Assembly (NCBI GenBank): GCA_003132525.1 | Contig: PKXZ01000098.1 | Coordinates: 1-38,660 of the forward strand | Direction of reading: 5' to 3' | Origin: Candidatus Dormiibacterota bacterium | GTDB taxonomy: Bacteria; Chloroflexota; Dormibacteria; Aeolococcales; Aeolococcaceae | Length of the DNA: 38,660 bases | Shown: piece by piece, positions 31,009-38,660 of the stretch | Layout: each line of letters starts with the position of its first letter | Numbering within the stretch: the stretch's first letter is position 1 | Notes under the pieces: generated by a model | The model's input: the letters and a program-made list of their open reading frames with translations, nothing else | Told to the model about the DNA's origin: nothing | Database searches by the model: none | Program-made: the position numbers and the translations under genes

Positions 31009-32184
31009 TCAGTCGCGCTGACCGGCCTGACCCGTCACGTCCCAGGCCACAAGCGCGCGAGGATCCGGCGTGTATGCGCACACGGTGCCCGTGTGAATCG
31101 TCGCCTTCAAATGAGCGCCCAATCCGGCATCGGCCGCTGTAGTGCGCTCCATCGCCGACCTCACCGCGCGCATCACGTTGAGGCGCGCCCGCTCGGCGAT
31201 CGATCCCGCGTGTCGCGATCGTCCCCCGAGTCCGAAAGCTCGGCTGAGCTCACGGACGATGAAATCCATCTCTTCACGCAGCTGACCCGCTGCGTCTGAT
31301 CTGCCTTCGGTCTGCGCTGCCTCGATTTGCTCCCCAAGTTCCGCGACCCGCACCCGGTAGGCGCGACGCGCATCGTCATCTAGGAGTTCGCCAGCGTTGC
31401 TCGACGCCACCGCACGTGTCGTGGAACGCTCCGGTGGCAGGCCGAGGCGCTCGAGATCGAGCGCCGCAAAGGGCCGTCCCGGGTCAGCGAGGAGTCGAGC
31501 GAGGATGCGCATCCCTTTGCCGTCCCGCAGACGCAGGGTCCTTCCCTCGTACTCGACGGTCCAGTATTCGCCTTCCCGCTGGAACTTCCCCTCCAGTTCG
31601 GACCCCTGGTGCGCACCTGGTGCGAGTCGGACTGGATGAATCGGTTGTATGGGCGGCGAGAAGACGCGACGCAGACGATCGAGCTCCTCAAGCTGTTCGA
31701 GTTGACTGCGAAAGTGTTGCTCAAGGGTCTGGTTCCACTCTGCGAGCTGCGCCGCTTGAGCCTGGACGGCGTCCTGATACTCCTTGATACGCAACAACGA
31801 CCGCACGCGACTGAGCAATTCGCGCGGATCGAACGGTCGAGCAATGAAGTCGTCGGCGCCTGCCTCGATGGATGCGACTTTGTCCTGGTCTCGACTCGAC
31901 GTCAGCATGACCACTGGGAGCAGTCGCGTCGCGGGGTTGGCGCGGATTCGGCGACAGACCTCGTAGCCACTGATGTCCGGCATCAGAATGTCGAGGAGGA
32001 CGACATCAGGTTCGCCGGTGCGGACTTTCTCGAGACCTTCGGCGCCTGAAAAGGCCAGAGCTACCGCATAGCCGTGCGGGGAGAGCATGGCATCGAGAAG
32101 CTGCGCGTTCTCCGGTGTGTCGTCGACGACGAGCAGCCGAGCTTTACGATCCACGCTGCGGGTTCCCTCCGCGGCCCTGTACAC
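31009..32184 (-). CDS. Response regulator with coiled coil and AAA/cyclase-associated C-terminal domain
   Basis: The 391-residue product starts with a receiver (residues about 15-135): VVDDTPENAQLLD, phospho-acceptor Asp65 in LLDILMPDISG, TSSRD, and ARPFDPRELLSRV. A coiled coil (138-178) follows. The C-terminal part (about 205-391) matches the end region of large actinobacterial signalling ATPases: REGEYWTVEYEGRTLRLRDGKG, ILARLLADPGRPFAALDLE, and RHAGSIAERARLNVMRAVRSAM with LGAHLKATIHTGTVCAYTPD. No DNA-binding domain is seen. GTG 32184 is set by GGAGG 5 bases upstream. It converges on the hybrid kinase, 13 bases apart, a likely partner. Confidence 0.83.
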   Translation of the reverse strand: MYRAAEGTRSVDRKARLLVVDDTPENAQLLDAMLSPHGYAVALAFSGAEGLEKVRTGEPDVVLLDILMPDISGYEVCRRIRANPATRLLPVVMLTSSRDQDKVASIEAGADDFIARPFDPRELLSRVRSLLRIKEYQDAVQAQAAQLAEWNQTLEQHFRSQLEQLEELDRLRRVFSPPIQPIHPVRLAPGAHQGSELEGKFQREGEYWTVEYEGRTLRLRDGKGMRILARLLADPGRPFAALDLERLGLPPERSTTRAVASSNAGELLDDDARRAYRVRVAELGEQIEAAQTEGRSDAAGQLREEMDFIVRELSRAFGLGGRSRHAGSIAERARLNVMRAVRSAMERTTAADAGLGAHLKATIHTGTVCAYTPDPRALVAWDVTGQAGQRD

Positions 32185-32424
32185 ATCACCCTCCGCAGAC
32201 TCGCGCGGATCATAGCGTGAGCTGAGCTCGCCTGCTCTGGCTTCACGGACTATTCGCCGACGTTCGGCATCCCTAGATCTCGCGATTTACCCATCCGGTG
32301 CTAGGGCCGTGCGCGTGGGAGTGCACCGATCCAAACCGACCACCCGGCCCCTTGCACTCCGGCCAGGCGAGGAGCATGATCTCGCGTACTGGGAGGGCCA
32401 GTGCAGGATGCTTGAGGAAGGGCC

Positions 32425-34866
32425 ATGCGTAGTCGAATTCTTCGAGGACTTACTGTCGTGGCAGCTGCCGCGTTGGGAGCGGTCGGTGGAGCCCAGGGTC
32501 AGGGCCAAGCCAGCACTGTCCTAGGTACTCCCGCTGGGGCTCGCCCGGCCGTGATTGCGGACCCGATCTCGGCCATTCGCCACCTGGCTGGACCCCAGTA
32601 TCGCCAGGATGTCAGCGCATCGGAAATTGAGACGGCTAGTCGCGATCGCGGCGTGTACCTGACCGAGGTCGGCACGGAGCCGGTGGCGGGAGCGGTGAAC
32701 CTCAAGACCCACACTTCCTACTTCGCCAACTTCGACTCAGGCACGATCTCTGTCATCAACGACGCCACGTGCTCCGCGACGGTGCTCACCGCTTGCGGCG
32801 GTATCTGGCCGACAGTGGCAGTGGGCAACGGTCCAAACGACGTGGCGGTGGATCAGGCAACGGACACCATCTATGTGGCCAATCAACTCGACGACACGGT
32901 CTCGGTGATCAATGGTGCTCGCTGCAATGCCGAGGTCACCGCGGGATGCAGCGTTAGTCCACCAACCATATCGGCTGGTGCGGGACCATCGTCGTTGGCG
33001 CTCGATCCGGCCACCACGACGCTCTACGTGACTGATGCAGGCCCTGGGGGCAATCTCGCCGGACACAGTGTCTCGGTGATTGACACAGCAACGTGCAACG
33101 CCGCAACGCATGCAGGTTGTAGCCAGACGCCGGCCAGGCTTCACGTCGGGCCGGGACCATTCGATCTTGACCTCAACAAAGCCAACAACACGATCTATGT
33201 GGGAAACACCGGGAATAACACTGTGTCGGTCATCGACGGCGCCACGTGCGATGCGTCGGTGCGTTCAGGCTGCGATCAGCACCCCCCGACGGTTCATGTA
33301 GGGACGTTCCCATTTGCGGTCGCATTTGATTCGGCTCACGACTCGGTGTACGTTGGGACAGCGGACGGGGGAACGCTCTCGGTCATCAACGGCGCCACGT
33401 GCAATGCCATCGACCGCGCCGGCTGCGCAACGCACCCGGCCACCGTTCACGTGGCACCGCCCGGGTACGGCACGACGGTCGACGTGTTTATGGACGAGGC
33501 GAATCACACAGCGTATGCCGCGATTGATCCCTGTCCGTGCTCTAACTCCGCGTCACCCGGCGGCAGGGGGTTGGTGGCGATGTTGAACACGAACACATGC
33601 AATGGGATCGTCACCGCCGGGTGCGGCCAGCGACCGATCATCTCATCGTCGGGCGGTTTCCCGTTCACCGTCTTGGTCGACACCGGGGCCGACACGGTGT
33701 ATGTCGGCCTCAACAGCAACACGCTAGAGATCCTGAGAGCCGACAGATGCAACTCCACCAGTACCGCCGGATGCCCACGACCGCTCCCCACCGTCGCCGT
33801 CGGCGCGGATCCGTTCGCCGTGGCGGTTGATACTGTGACACACACGGCGTATGTCGCCAATATAGGTTCCAACTCGGTGTCGGTGGTCGATACCGCGACG
33901 TGCAACGCAGAGTCGGCCGGCGGATGCCGAGCCGTCGCCGCGACCGTCAACGTCGGAGACGGGCCGATCGGCGTTGCTCTGGACCAGGCGACGGACACCA
34001 TCTACGTGACCAATGTCTACGGCAACACCGTGTCCGTTATCGACGGCATCACCTGCAATGCAAGCGACCATAGCGGCTGCGCCAATACGCCTCCGACAAT
34101 CGCAGTGCCTCCCGGACCCTATGATGCGGCTGTCGACCAAGCGACGGACACAGTCTACGTCTCGGCGGATGGCGCCGCTCCTCCCTTTACCGGGGACACC
34201 GTCTCCGTGATCAACGGTGCAACATGTAACGCGACCAGGACGGCAGGCTGTGACCAGACTCCGCCCGAGATGACCCTTGGCGAGGACAACCCAGGGTCAC
34301 CTGCAGTGGATGAGGCAACCGACACCGTCTATGTGCCCATCGATGGATCGACATATATGGGCGACACCGTGGCGGTGATCAATGGAGCCATCTGCAACGG
34401 GAAAGTGCACTCGGGATGTGCGCAGGTCCCTCAGAACATCACCGTTGGGACGGAACCCGGGACGGCGGCCATCGATATCGCCACTGATACGGTTTATGTC
34501 TCGAATGTCATGAGCGCGACCGTCTCCGTGGTCGACGGCGCGACCTGCAACGGCATGGTCACCTCTGGCTGCGCCCAGATCCCTCCGACGGTCGCGGTGG
34601 GACTCGGGCCGTACGGCGTAGCCATTGATCAAGCAACAGAGGCCGTCGTCGTAACCAACGCCGAGTACGAACCGACCTCCTTGGACTACACCGTCTCGAT
34701 CATCGACGGCGCTCGTTGCAATGCACGCCATCGCGCCGGATGCGGAGGGCCGCCGAAGACTGTCGAGGTTGGTGGCGCCCCGGCCGGGGTTGCTGTCGAC
34801 GATCACACCGACACGGCCTATGTCGTCAACTTGGGTGACTGGACGCTCTCAGTCCTGCGACCGTGA
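32425..34866 (+). CDS. Secreted YVTN-type beta-propeller repeat protein
   Basis: The 813-residue precursor has a signal peptide (MRSRILRGLTVVAAAALGAV, cleavage near residue 29). From about residue 90 to the end it carries some fourteen to fifteen units of 45-55 residues. Each unit reads roughly NTVSVIDGATCNA, a GC, PPTVAVGxGPxGVAVDxATDTVYVxN. This is the YVTN/NHL-type propeller signature. Most units carry two cysteines (TCN and GC) about 8-10 residues apart, likely disulfides that staple each blade outside the cell. The length suggests two propellers. AGGAAGGG precedes ATG 32425. It is convergent with the Ig-like repeat gene. Confidence 0.85.
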   Translation: MRSRILRGLTVVAAAALGAVGGAQGQGQASTVLGTPAGARPAVIADPISAIRHLAGPQYRQDVSASEIETASRDRGVYLTEVGTEPVAGAVNLKTHTSYFANFDSGTISVINDATCSATVLTACGGIWPTVAVGNGPNDVAVDQATDTIYVANQLDDTVSVINGARCNAEVTAGCSVSPPTISAGAGPSSLALDPATTTLYVTDAGPGGNLAGHSVSVIDTATCNAATHAGCSQTPARLHVGPGPFDLDLNKANNTIYVGNTGNNTVSVIDGATCDASVRSGCDQHPPTVHVGTFPFAVAFDSAHDSVYVGTADGGTLSVINGATCNAIDRAGCATHPATVHVAPPGYGTTVDVFMDEANHTAYAAIDPCPCSNSASPGGRGLVAMLNTNTCNGIVTAGCGQRPIISSSGGFPFTVLVDTGADTVYVGLNSNTLEILRADRCNSTSTAGCPRPLPTVAVGADPFAVAVDTVTHTAYVANIGSNSVSVVDTATCNAESAGGCRAVAATVNVGDGPIGVALDQATDTIYVTNVYGNTVSVIDGITCNASDHSGCANTPPTIAVPPGPYDAAVDQATDTVYVSADGAAPPFTGDTVSVINGATCNATRTAGCDQTPPEMTLGEDNPGSPAVDEATDTVYVPIDGSTYMGDTVAVINGAICNGKVHSGCAQVPQNITVGTEPGTAAIDIATDTVYVSNVMSATVSVVDGATCNGMVTSGCAQIPPTVAVGLGPYGVAIDQATEAVVVTNAEYEPTSLDYTVSIIDGARCNARHRAGCGGPPKTVEVGGAPAGVAVDDHTDTAYVVNLGDWTLSVLRP
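32690..34860 (+). repeat. Intragenic tandem repeats coding for YVTN-like units
   Basis: About 150-base diverged direct repeats recur across this stretch, marked by copies of GTCATCAACG/GTCATCGACG-GC and by short blocks coding CNA...GC. They are coding repeats within one gene, not a CRISPR array or mobile element. Confidence 0.7.
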
Positions 34867-34964
34867 CGACGACTGGCCGATCCGGCTGACTTTCGGGCGT
34901 CCAGCGAGTATCAAGGTCGTCGTAGGATGGCTCGCGGTAGTCGAGCAGAGCGCCTAGCCCGGGC

Positions 34965-37900
34965 TCAGTCCCGGTCGACGTCCCTGCGCCGGAGGCGCGC
35001 ACACCCCACGAGGAACACTAGGAAGACGCCGCCGAGGATGGCGACATACCCCCAGGAGGTCGACGACGTTGACTCTCCGGCGTCCGGCGTGGGCGGATCT
35101 TCGTAGACAGACAGCACTAACGTCGGTGACGTGGAACCGGTGAGGGCCGCGTCACCACTGTAGACGGCCGTGATGGGATGCGTGCCGGTATCCGTGAACG
35201 CGACGCCGCACGAAGCGTCCCCGGACACGACCGGCTGCGAAGCGCATCCGGGGATGGGGGCGCCGGCGTCCATGAAGGCAGCGGTTCCGGTGGGAGTCAC
35301 ATGTGCCGGCCCGACCGGAGCGACCGTCGCATCGAAGATGCCCGGTTGACCAGCCGCCCAGACGTTGGCTGGGGACGTCACCGTCGTCCTGGATGCGGCC
35401 AGCAGGATTTGCTGGCTCAGCGGCGCCGAGGTCGAGGCGGCGAAGTTGGGGTCACTGCTGTAGACGGCGGTGATCGTGTGGCTGCCGGCGACGGCGTAGG
35501 TCACGGAGCACGACGCGATGCCAGCGACAAGTGCTTGCGTTGCGCACCCGGGGATGGTCAACGCGTCGTTGAGGAACGCCACCGTCCCGGTGGGTGTCCC
35601 GCTGGCGGGTGTGACGGCGGATACGGTGGCGGTGTAGGAAACGTCCTGGCCGGCCACCGACGGATTCACCGACGAGGTGACCACCGCCGCCGTCGCACCC
35701 TGGATGATTGTCTGCGTGAGGATGGGAGAAGTCGAACTGATGAAATTGGCATCGCCGCTGTAACCGGCGGTGATGGCGCTCGCGCCGGCTGTATCGAACG
35801 ATGCGACGCACGTCGCTGTTCCACCCGCCACCATCTGGGCGGCACACCCGGCGATTGGCACGCCACCGTCAAGAAAGGCGACGGTGCCGGTGGGGGAGCC
35901 GGAACCCGGTACAGTCGCGTTCACCGTCGCCGTGAAGGTGACCGGCTGCCCCGTGACCGATGGATTCACCGAGGATGCGAGCGATGTCGAGGTGGCTCCC
36001 GGGTTGACGGTCTGCGTGAAGACGGGAGACGTCGAGGGTGTGAAGTTGGGGTCACCGGTGTAAATGGCGGTGATCCCATGGGAGCCGGCGACGGCGTAAG
36101 TGACGTTGCAAGATGCTGTCCCGGCGACCACTGGTTGCGCGCCGCATCCGAGAATCGTGGACACGCCGTCAAGAAATGCCACGCTGCCGGTCGGCGTCCC
36201 GGTCGCGGGCAAGACGGGGGTCACGACCGAGGTGTAGATGACTGACTCACCCGGCACCGATGGATCCACCGATGAGACAACCAAAATCGCGGTCGCGCCT
36301 TGGTTGATCGTTTGCGTGAGGACGAGCGACGTCGACCCCATGAAGTTGGCGTCACCGCTGTAGACGCTGGTGATTGCCTCCGCACCCGTCGCAACGAATG
36401 TGGTGGCGCACGTTGCGATGCCGGTACCGATCACCGGTTCAGCGGTGCAGCCCGGGATGGTAGTGCCGCCGTCGTCGAAAGCGACAGTGCCGGTCGGCGT
36501 GCCGGAACCCGGCGCGGTGACGCCCACCGTCGCGGTGATCGTGACCGTCTGCCCCGTGACCGATGGATTCACTGAGGATGCGAGCGATGTCGAGGTCGCG
36601 GCCGGGGTGACGGTCTGCGTGAGGACGGACGATGTCGACCCGGTGAAGTTCGGATCACCGGTGGAGATGACTGTGATTGCGTGACTGCCTGAATCGGCGT
36701 ACACAACAGCGCACGATGCGGTCCCTTCGACCATCGGCTGCGCGCTACAACCCGTGATGGCCGTGGCGCCGTCGAGGAACTCGGCTGTCCCGGCCGGTGT
36801 CCCGCTCGCCGGTGCGATTGCGGACACGGTGGCGGTGTACGAGACCGACTCACCAGACACCGATGGGTCCACCGACGAGGTGACCACTGTCGTGGTCGCA
36901 CCCGGATTGATCGTCTGAGTCAGAAGCAGCGACGTCGAGCTGGCGAAATCGGCATCACCGCTGTAAACGGCAATGATGGTCTCAGCACCCGCCGCAACGA
37001 ATGTGTCATCGCATGTTGCGACGCCGACGCCGGTCACCGCCTGCGCTGCGCACCCGGCGATGGTTGCACCGTCGTCCAGGAACGCAACGGTGCCGGTCGG
37101 CGCTCCGGATCCGGGTGCCACCACGCTCACCGTCGCGGTGATGGTGACCGACTGGCCGGTGACCGACGGATCCACCCAGGACGCGAGCGATATCAGGGTC
37201 GAAGCGGGGCTGACGGTCTGTGTGAGGATCGGGGACGTCGAGCTGGTGTAATTCGGATCGCCGTTGTACACGGCGGTGATCGCGTGACTACCGACTCCGG
37301 GGTAGGAGACGCTGCACACCGCAACCCCACCGATCAGCGGCTGCGCGATGCAGCCGCCAATGGTGGTGCCGCCGTCGATGAAGGTGGCTGTGCCCGAGGG
37401 CGTCCCGCTCGCGGGGGCGAGAGCGGTGACGGTCGCCGTGTAGGTGACGTCCTGACCAGACACTGAGGGGTCCGCTAACGCGGTCACCATAATCGAGGTG
37501 GCTCCCTGGACGACGGTCTGCACGAGGACGGGAGACGTCGAGCTCGTGAAGTTGGCATCACCGCTGTAGACGGCGGTGATCGCGTGCACTCCCACGCCTG
37601 CGTACACACTGCTGCAGGGCGTGACGCCACCGACCATCGGCTGCGCGATACAACCGGTGATGGTACTGGCACCGTCCATAAATGTCACCGTTCCGGTCGG
37701 GGTCCCGGTGGCCGGGCCCGTGACGCTGACAATCGCCGTGTAGGTGACGGTCTGACCGGGCACCGATGGGTCCACCGACGAGCTCACCACAGCTGCTGTC
37801 GCTCCCTGGTTGACCGTCTCGGTGAGGATCGGCGACGTCGAGCCACTGAAGTTGGAGTCGCCGCTGTACACAGCTGTGAGCGGGTGCGCACCAGCCGCGG

Positions 37901-38660
37901 CGAACGACGCCGCACACACGGCGGTGCCCGCGGCCGACACCGCCTCCGCGGCGCACCCCGTGATCGTGACGCCGCTATCCTCGAATATCACGGTCCCCGT
38001 TCGCGTCCCGATTCCCGGGGCGATCACACTCACCGTTGCGGTCAGGGTCACCGTCTGGCCGGTAACCGAGGGGTTCAGCGACGATGCGACAACAGTCGAT
38101 GTTGACGCCTGGCTGACAGTCTGCGTCAAGGTGGGCGATGTCGAGCCTGCGAAGTCGACGTTACCCGAATAGATCGCAGTGATCGAGTGCGTCCCGGCTC
38201 CGGAATAACTGATAGCGCAGGTGGCGGTGCCGGCCGCAGCCAGGGTCTTCGCCCCGCACCCCGCGATCGTCACGCCACCGTCCTCGAAGTTGACGGTTCC
38301 TGTAGGCGTACCCGCGGCGGGGGAGACCACCGTGACTGTCGCCGTGTAGGTCACCGTCTGACCCGACACGGACGGGTTCAGCGACGAACCAACTACCGCG
38401 GCGGTCGAACCCTGGCTCACCATCTGCGTCACGACGATTGAGGTACTCGTCAGATAGCTCGCACTTCCGTTGTAGATGCCGGTGATCGAGTGCACACCCA
38501 CCGTTAGCGTCGTCGCGGTGCAGGTCGCGACACCGGCGACCAACGCGACCGCGCCGCATCCCGCAACTGTGGCGGCGCCGTTGTCGAATGCGACCTTTCC
38601 AGTCGGTGTGCCCGATCCGGGAGCGTTCGAGGTCACGGTTGCGGTGAAGGTCACCGACTG
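34965..38660 (-). CDS. Large surface protein of tandem Ig-like (Big_3-type) domains, partial at window edge
   Basis: At least 1230 residues are in the window, and the N-terminus lies beyond base 38660. There are about 12 bacterial Ig-like domains of roughly 94 residues, each with (S/D)PSVxGQ, VTYTATVS, GTPTGTVxFxDG, an internal GC...C cysteine pair and HxITAVYSGDxNFxxSTS. The protein ends with a Pro/Ser/Thr-rich spacer, one membrane helix (WGYVAILGGVFLVFLVGCA) and the basic tail RLRRRDVDRD, so it is anchored with the domains outside. Adhesin, stalk or cell-wall linker roles are plausible. Domains 6-7, 8-9 and 10-11 look like copies of a two-domain unit. Confidence 0.85.
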   Translation of the reverse strand, partial: QSVTFTATVTSNAPGSGTPTGKVAFDNGAATVAGCGAVALVAGVATCTATTLTVGVHSITGIYNGSASYLTSTSIVVTQMVSQGSTAAVVGSSLNPSVSGQTVTYTATVTVVSPAAGTPTGTVNFEDGGVTIAGCGAKTLAAAGTATCAISYSGAGTHSITAIYSGNVDFAGSTSPTLTQTVSQASTSTVVASSLNPSVTGQTVTLTATVSVIAPGIGTRTGTVIFEDSGVTITGCAAEAVSAAGTAVCAASFAAAGAHPLTAVYSGDSNFSGSTSPILTETVNQGATAAVVSSSVDPSVPGQTVTYTAIVSVTGPATGTPTGTVTFMDGASTITGCIAQPMVGGVTPCSSVYAGVGVHAITAVYSGDANFTSSTSPVLVQTVVQGATSIMVTALADPSVSGQDVTYTATVTALAPASGTPSGTATFIDGGTTIGGCIAQPLIGGVAVCSVSYPGVGSHAITAVYNGDPNYTSSTSPILTQTVSPASTLISLASWVDPSVTGQSVTITATVSVVAPGSGAPTGTVAFLDDGATIAGCAAQAVTGVGVATCDDTFVAAGAETIIAVYSGDADFASSTSLLLTQTINPGATTTVVTSSVDPSVSGESVSYTATVSAIAPASGTPAGTAEFLDGATAITGCSAQPMVEGTASCAVVYADSGSHAITVISTGDPNFTGSTSSVLTQTVTPAATSTSLASSVNPSVTGQTVTITATVGVTAPGSGTPTGTVAFDDGGTTIPGCTAEPVIGTGIATCATTFVATGAEAITSVYSGDANFMGSTSLVLTQTINQGATAILVVSSVDPSVPGESVIYTSVVTPVLPATGTPTGSVAFLDGVSTILGCGAQPVVAGTASCNVTYAVAGSHGITAIYTGDPNFTPSTSPVFTQTVNPGATSTSLASSVNPSVTGQPVTFTATVNATVPGSGSPTGTVAFLDGGVPIAGCAAQMVAGGTATCVASFDTAGASAITAGYSGDANFISSTSPILTQTIIQGATAAVVTSSVNPSVAGQDVSYTATVSAVTPASGTPTGTVAFLNDALTIPGCATQALVAGIASCSVTYAVAGSHTITAVYSSDPNFAASTSAPLSQQILLAASRTTVTSPANVWAAGQPGIFDATVAPVGPAHVTPTGTAAFMDAGAPIPGCASQPVVSGDASCGVAFTDTGTHPITAVYSGDAALTGSTSPTLVLSVYEDPPTPDAGESTSSTSWGYVAILGGVFLVFLVGCARLRRRDVDRD
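35380..38660 (-). repeat. Tandem ~285-base coding repeats of the Ig-like protein
   Basis: Blocks coding for the phrase TGTVAFLDGG and the following GC recur every 280-290 bases, with a two-block (about 570-base) higher-order period over the central part. Recombination between them should allow length change. They are in frame throughout. Confidence 0.75.

Noticed and set aside
35178-36245. 355-codon plus-strand frame opposite the Ig-like protein, with repeated GDGxGH-like phrases
   Set aside because: Its periodicity is just the complement of the Ig-repeat coding DNA; composition is Gly/Arg/Asp-rich without a fold signature.
35380-38660. CRISPR-like or satellite repeat array
   Set aside because: Repeats are about 285 bases, diverged, in frame and encode Ig-like domains; no short identical repeats with unique spacers exist.

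Overview
The window is high-GC DNA with GTG and TTG starts, four-base ATGA/GTGA gene overlaps and little non-coding space. It looks like a soil or aquatic actinobacterium. The evidence is an actinobacterial small membrane protein ending GRRHYY, a Holin-X-like protein, a deazaflavin-dependent nitroreductase, a hydrolase-cyclase fusion, and a response regulator carrying a C-terminal domain usual in actinobacterial signalling ATPases. A deep lineage such as Thermoleophilia fits but is not proven. No rRNA, tRNA, CRISPR array, insertion sequence or integrase was seen.

Region 1 (1-7.2 kb) holds several small units. A nitrilase-fold amidohydrolase, a DUF2848 protein and a cupin overlap and form one operon. 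An ACT-domain protein and a Holin-X-like membrane protein follow. A run of up to five small minus-strand genes comes next, two of them under 60 codons. It is divergent from a winged-helix regulator whose N-terminal domain resembles the first gene of that run. A GNAT-like protein and a stand-alone LigD-type polymerase domain close the region.

Region 2 (7.2-13.9 kb) looks like a local regulon. A MocR-type regulator (GntR winged helix plus aminotransferase fold) is divergent from an MFS exporter. Then come a MarR regulator, a two-domain flavin reductase, a small protein, an EamA exporter and a cysteine-synthase-family enzyme. Two nearly identical three-half-site operators, ATTGGCTCT-N8-AGAGCCAAT preceded by GGCCAAT, lie before the MocR/MFS pair and before the small protein-EamA-cysteine synthase unit. 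This suggests one regulator controls both. An amino acid or sulfur-compound export role is inferred.

Region 3 (13.9-23.5 kb) starts with a minus-strand hydrolase-cyclase fusion whose hydrolase has lost its nucleophile. It is followed by the most interesting unit, a tight eight-gene plus-strand carbohydrate operon. Its genes are an atypical class II aldolase, E1-alpha and E1-beta of a 2-oxoacid/acetoin dehydrogenase-like enzyme, and a lipoyl plus subunit-binding protein with no acyltransferase core. A fused class II aldolase/short-chain dehydrogenase, a SorC-type regulator, a PfkB kinase and a D-lyxose-isomerase-like cupin complete it. A promoter with TGAGCA/TGCTCA operators lies upstream. The likely flow is isomerise, phosphorylate, cleave, oxidise, with a lipoyl-dependent oxidation whose E2 core and E3 must come from elsewhere. 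I know of no described pathway with exactly this set.

Region 4 (23.5-38.7 kb) is mostly envelope and signalling. It has a hypothetical protein, a NIPSNAP-like protein, a DUF385 nitroreductase, a secreted HAF-repeat protein and a family 5 solute-binding lipoprotein without permeases. A hybrid histidine kinase follows, convergent with a response regulator that has a non-DNA-binding-type output. Two large repetitive secreted proteins end the window: a YVTN-type beta-propeller protein with a cysteine pair in most repeats, and a wall/membrane-anchored Ig-like repeat protein that runs off the right edge.
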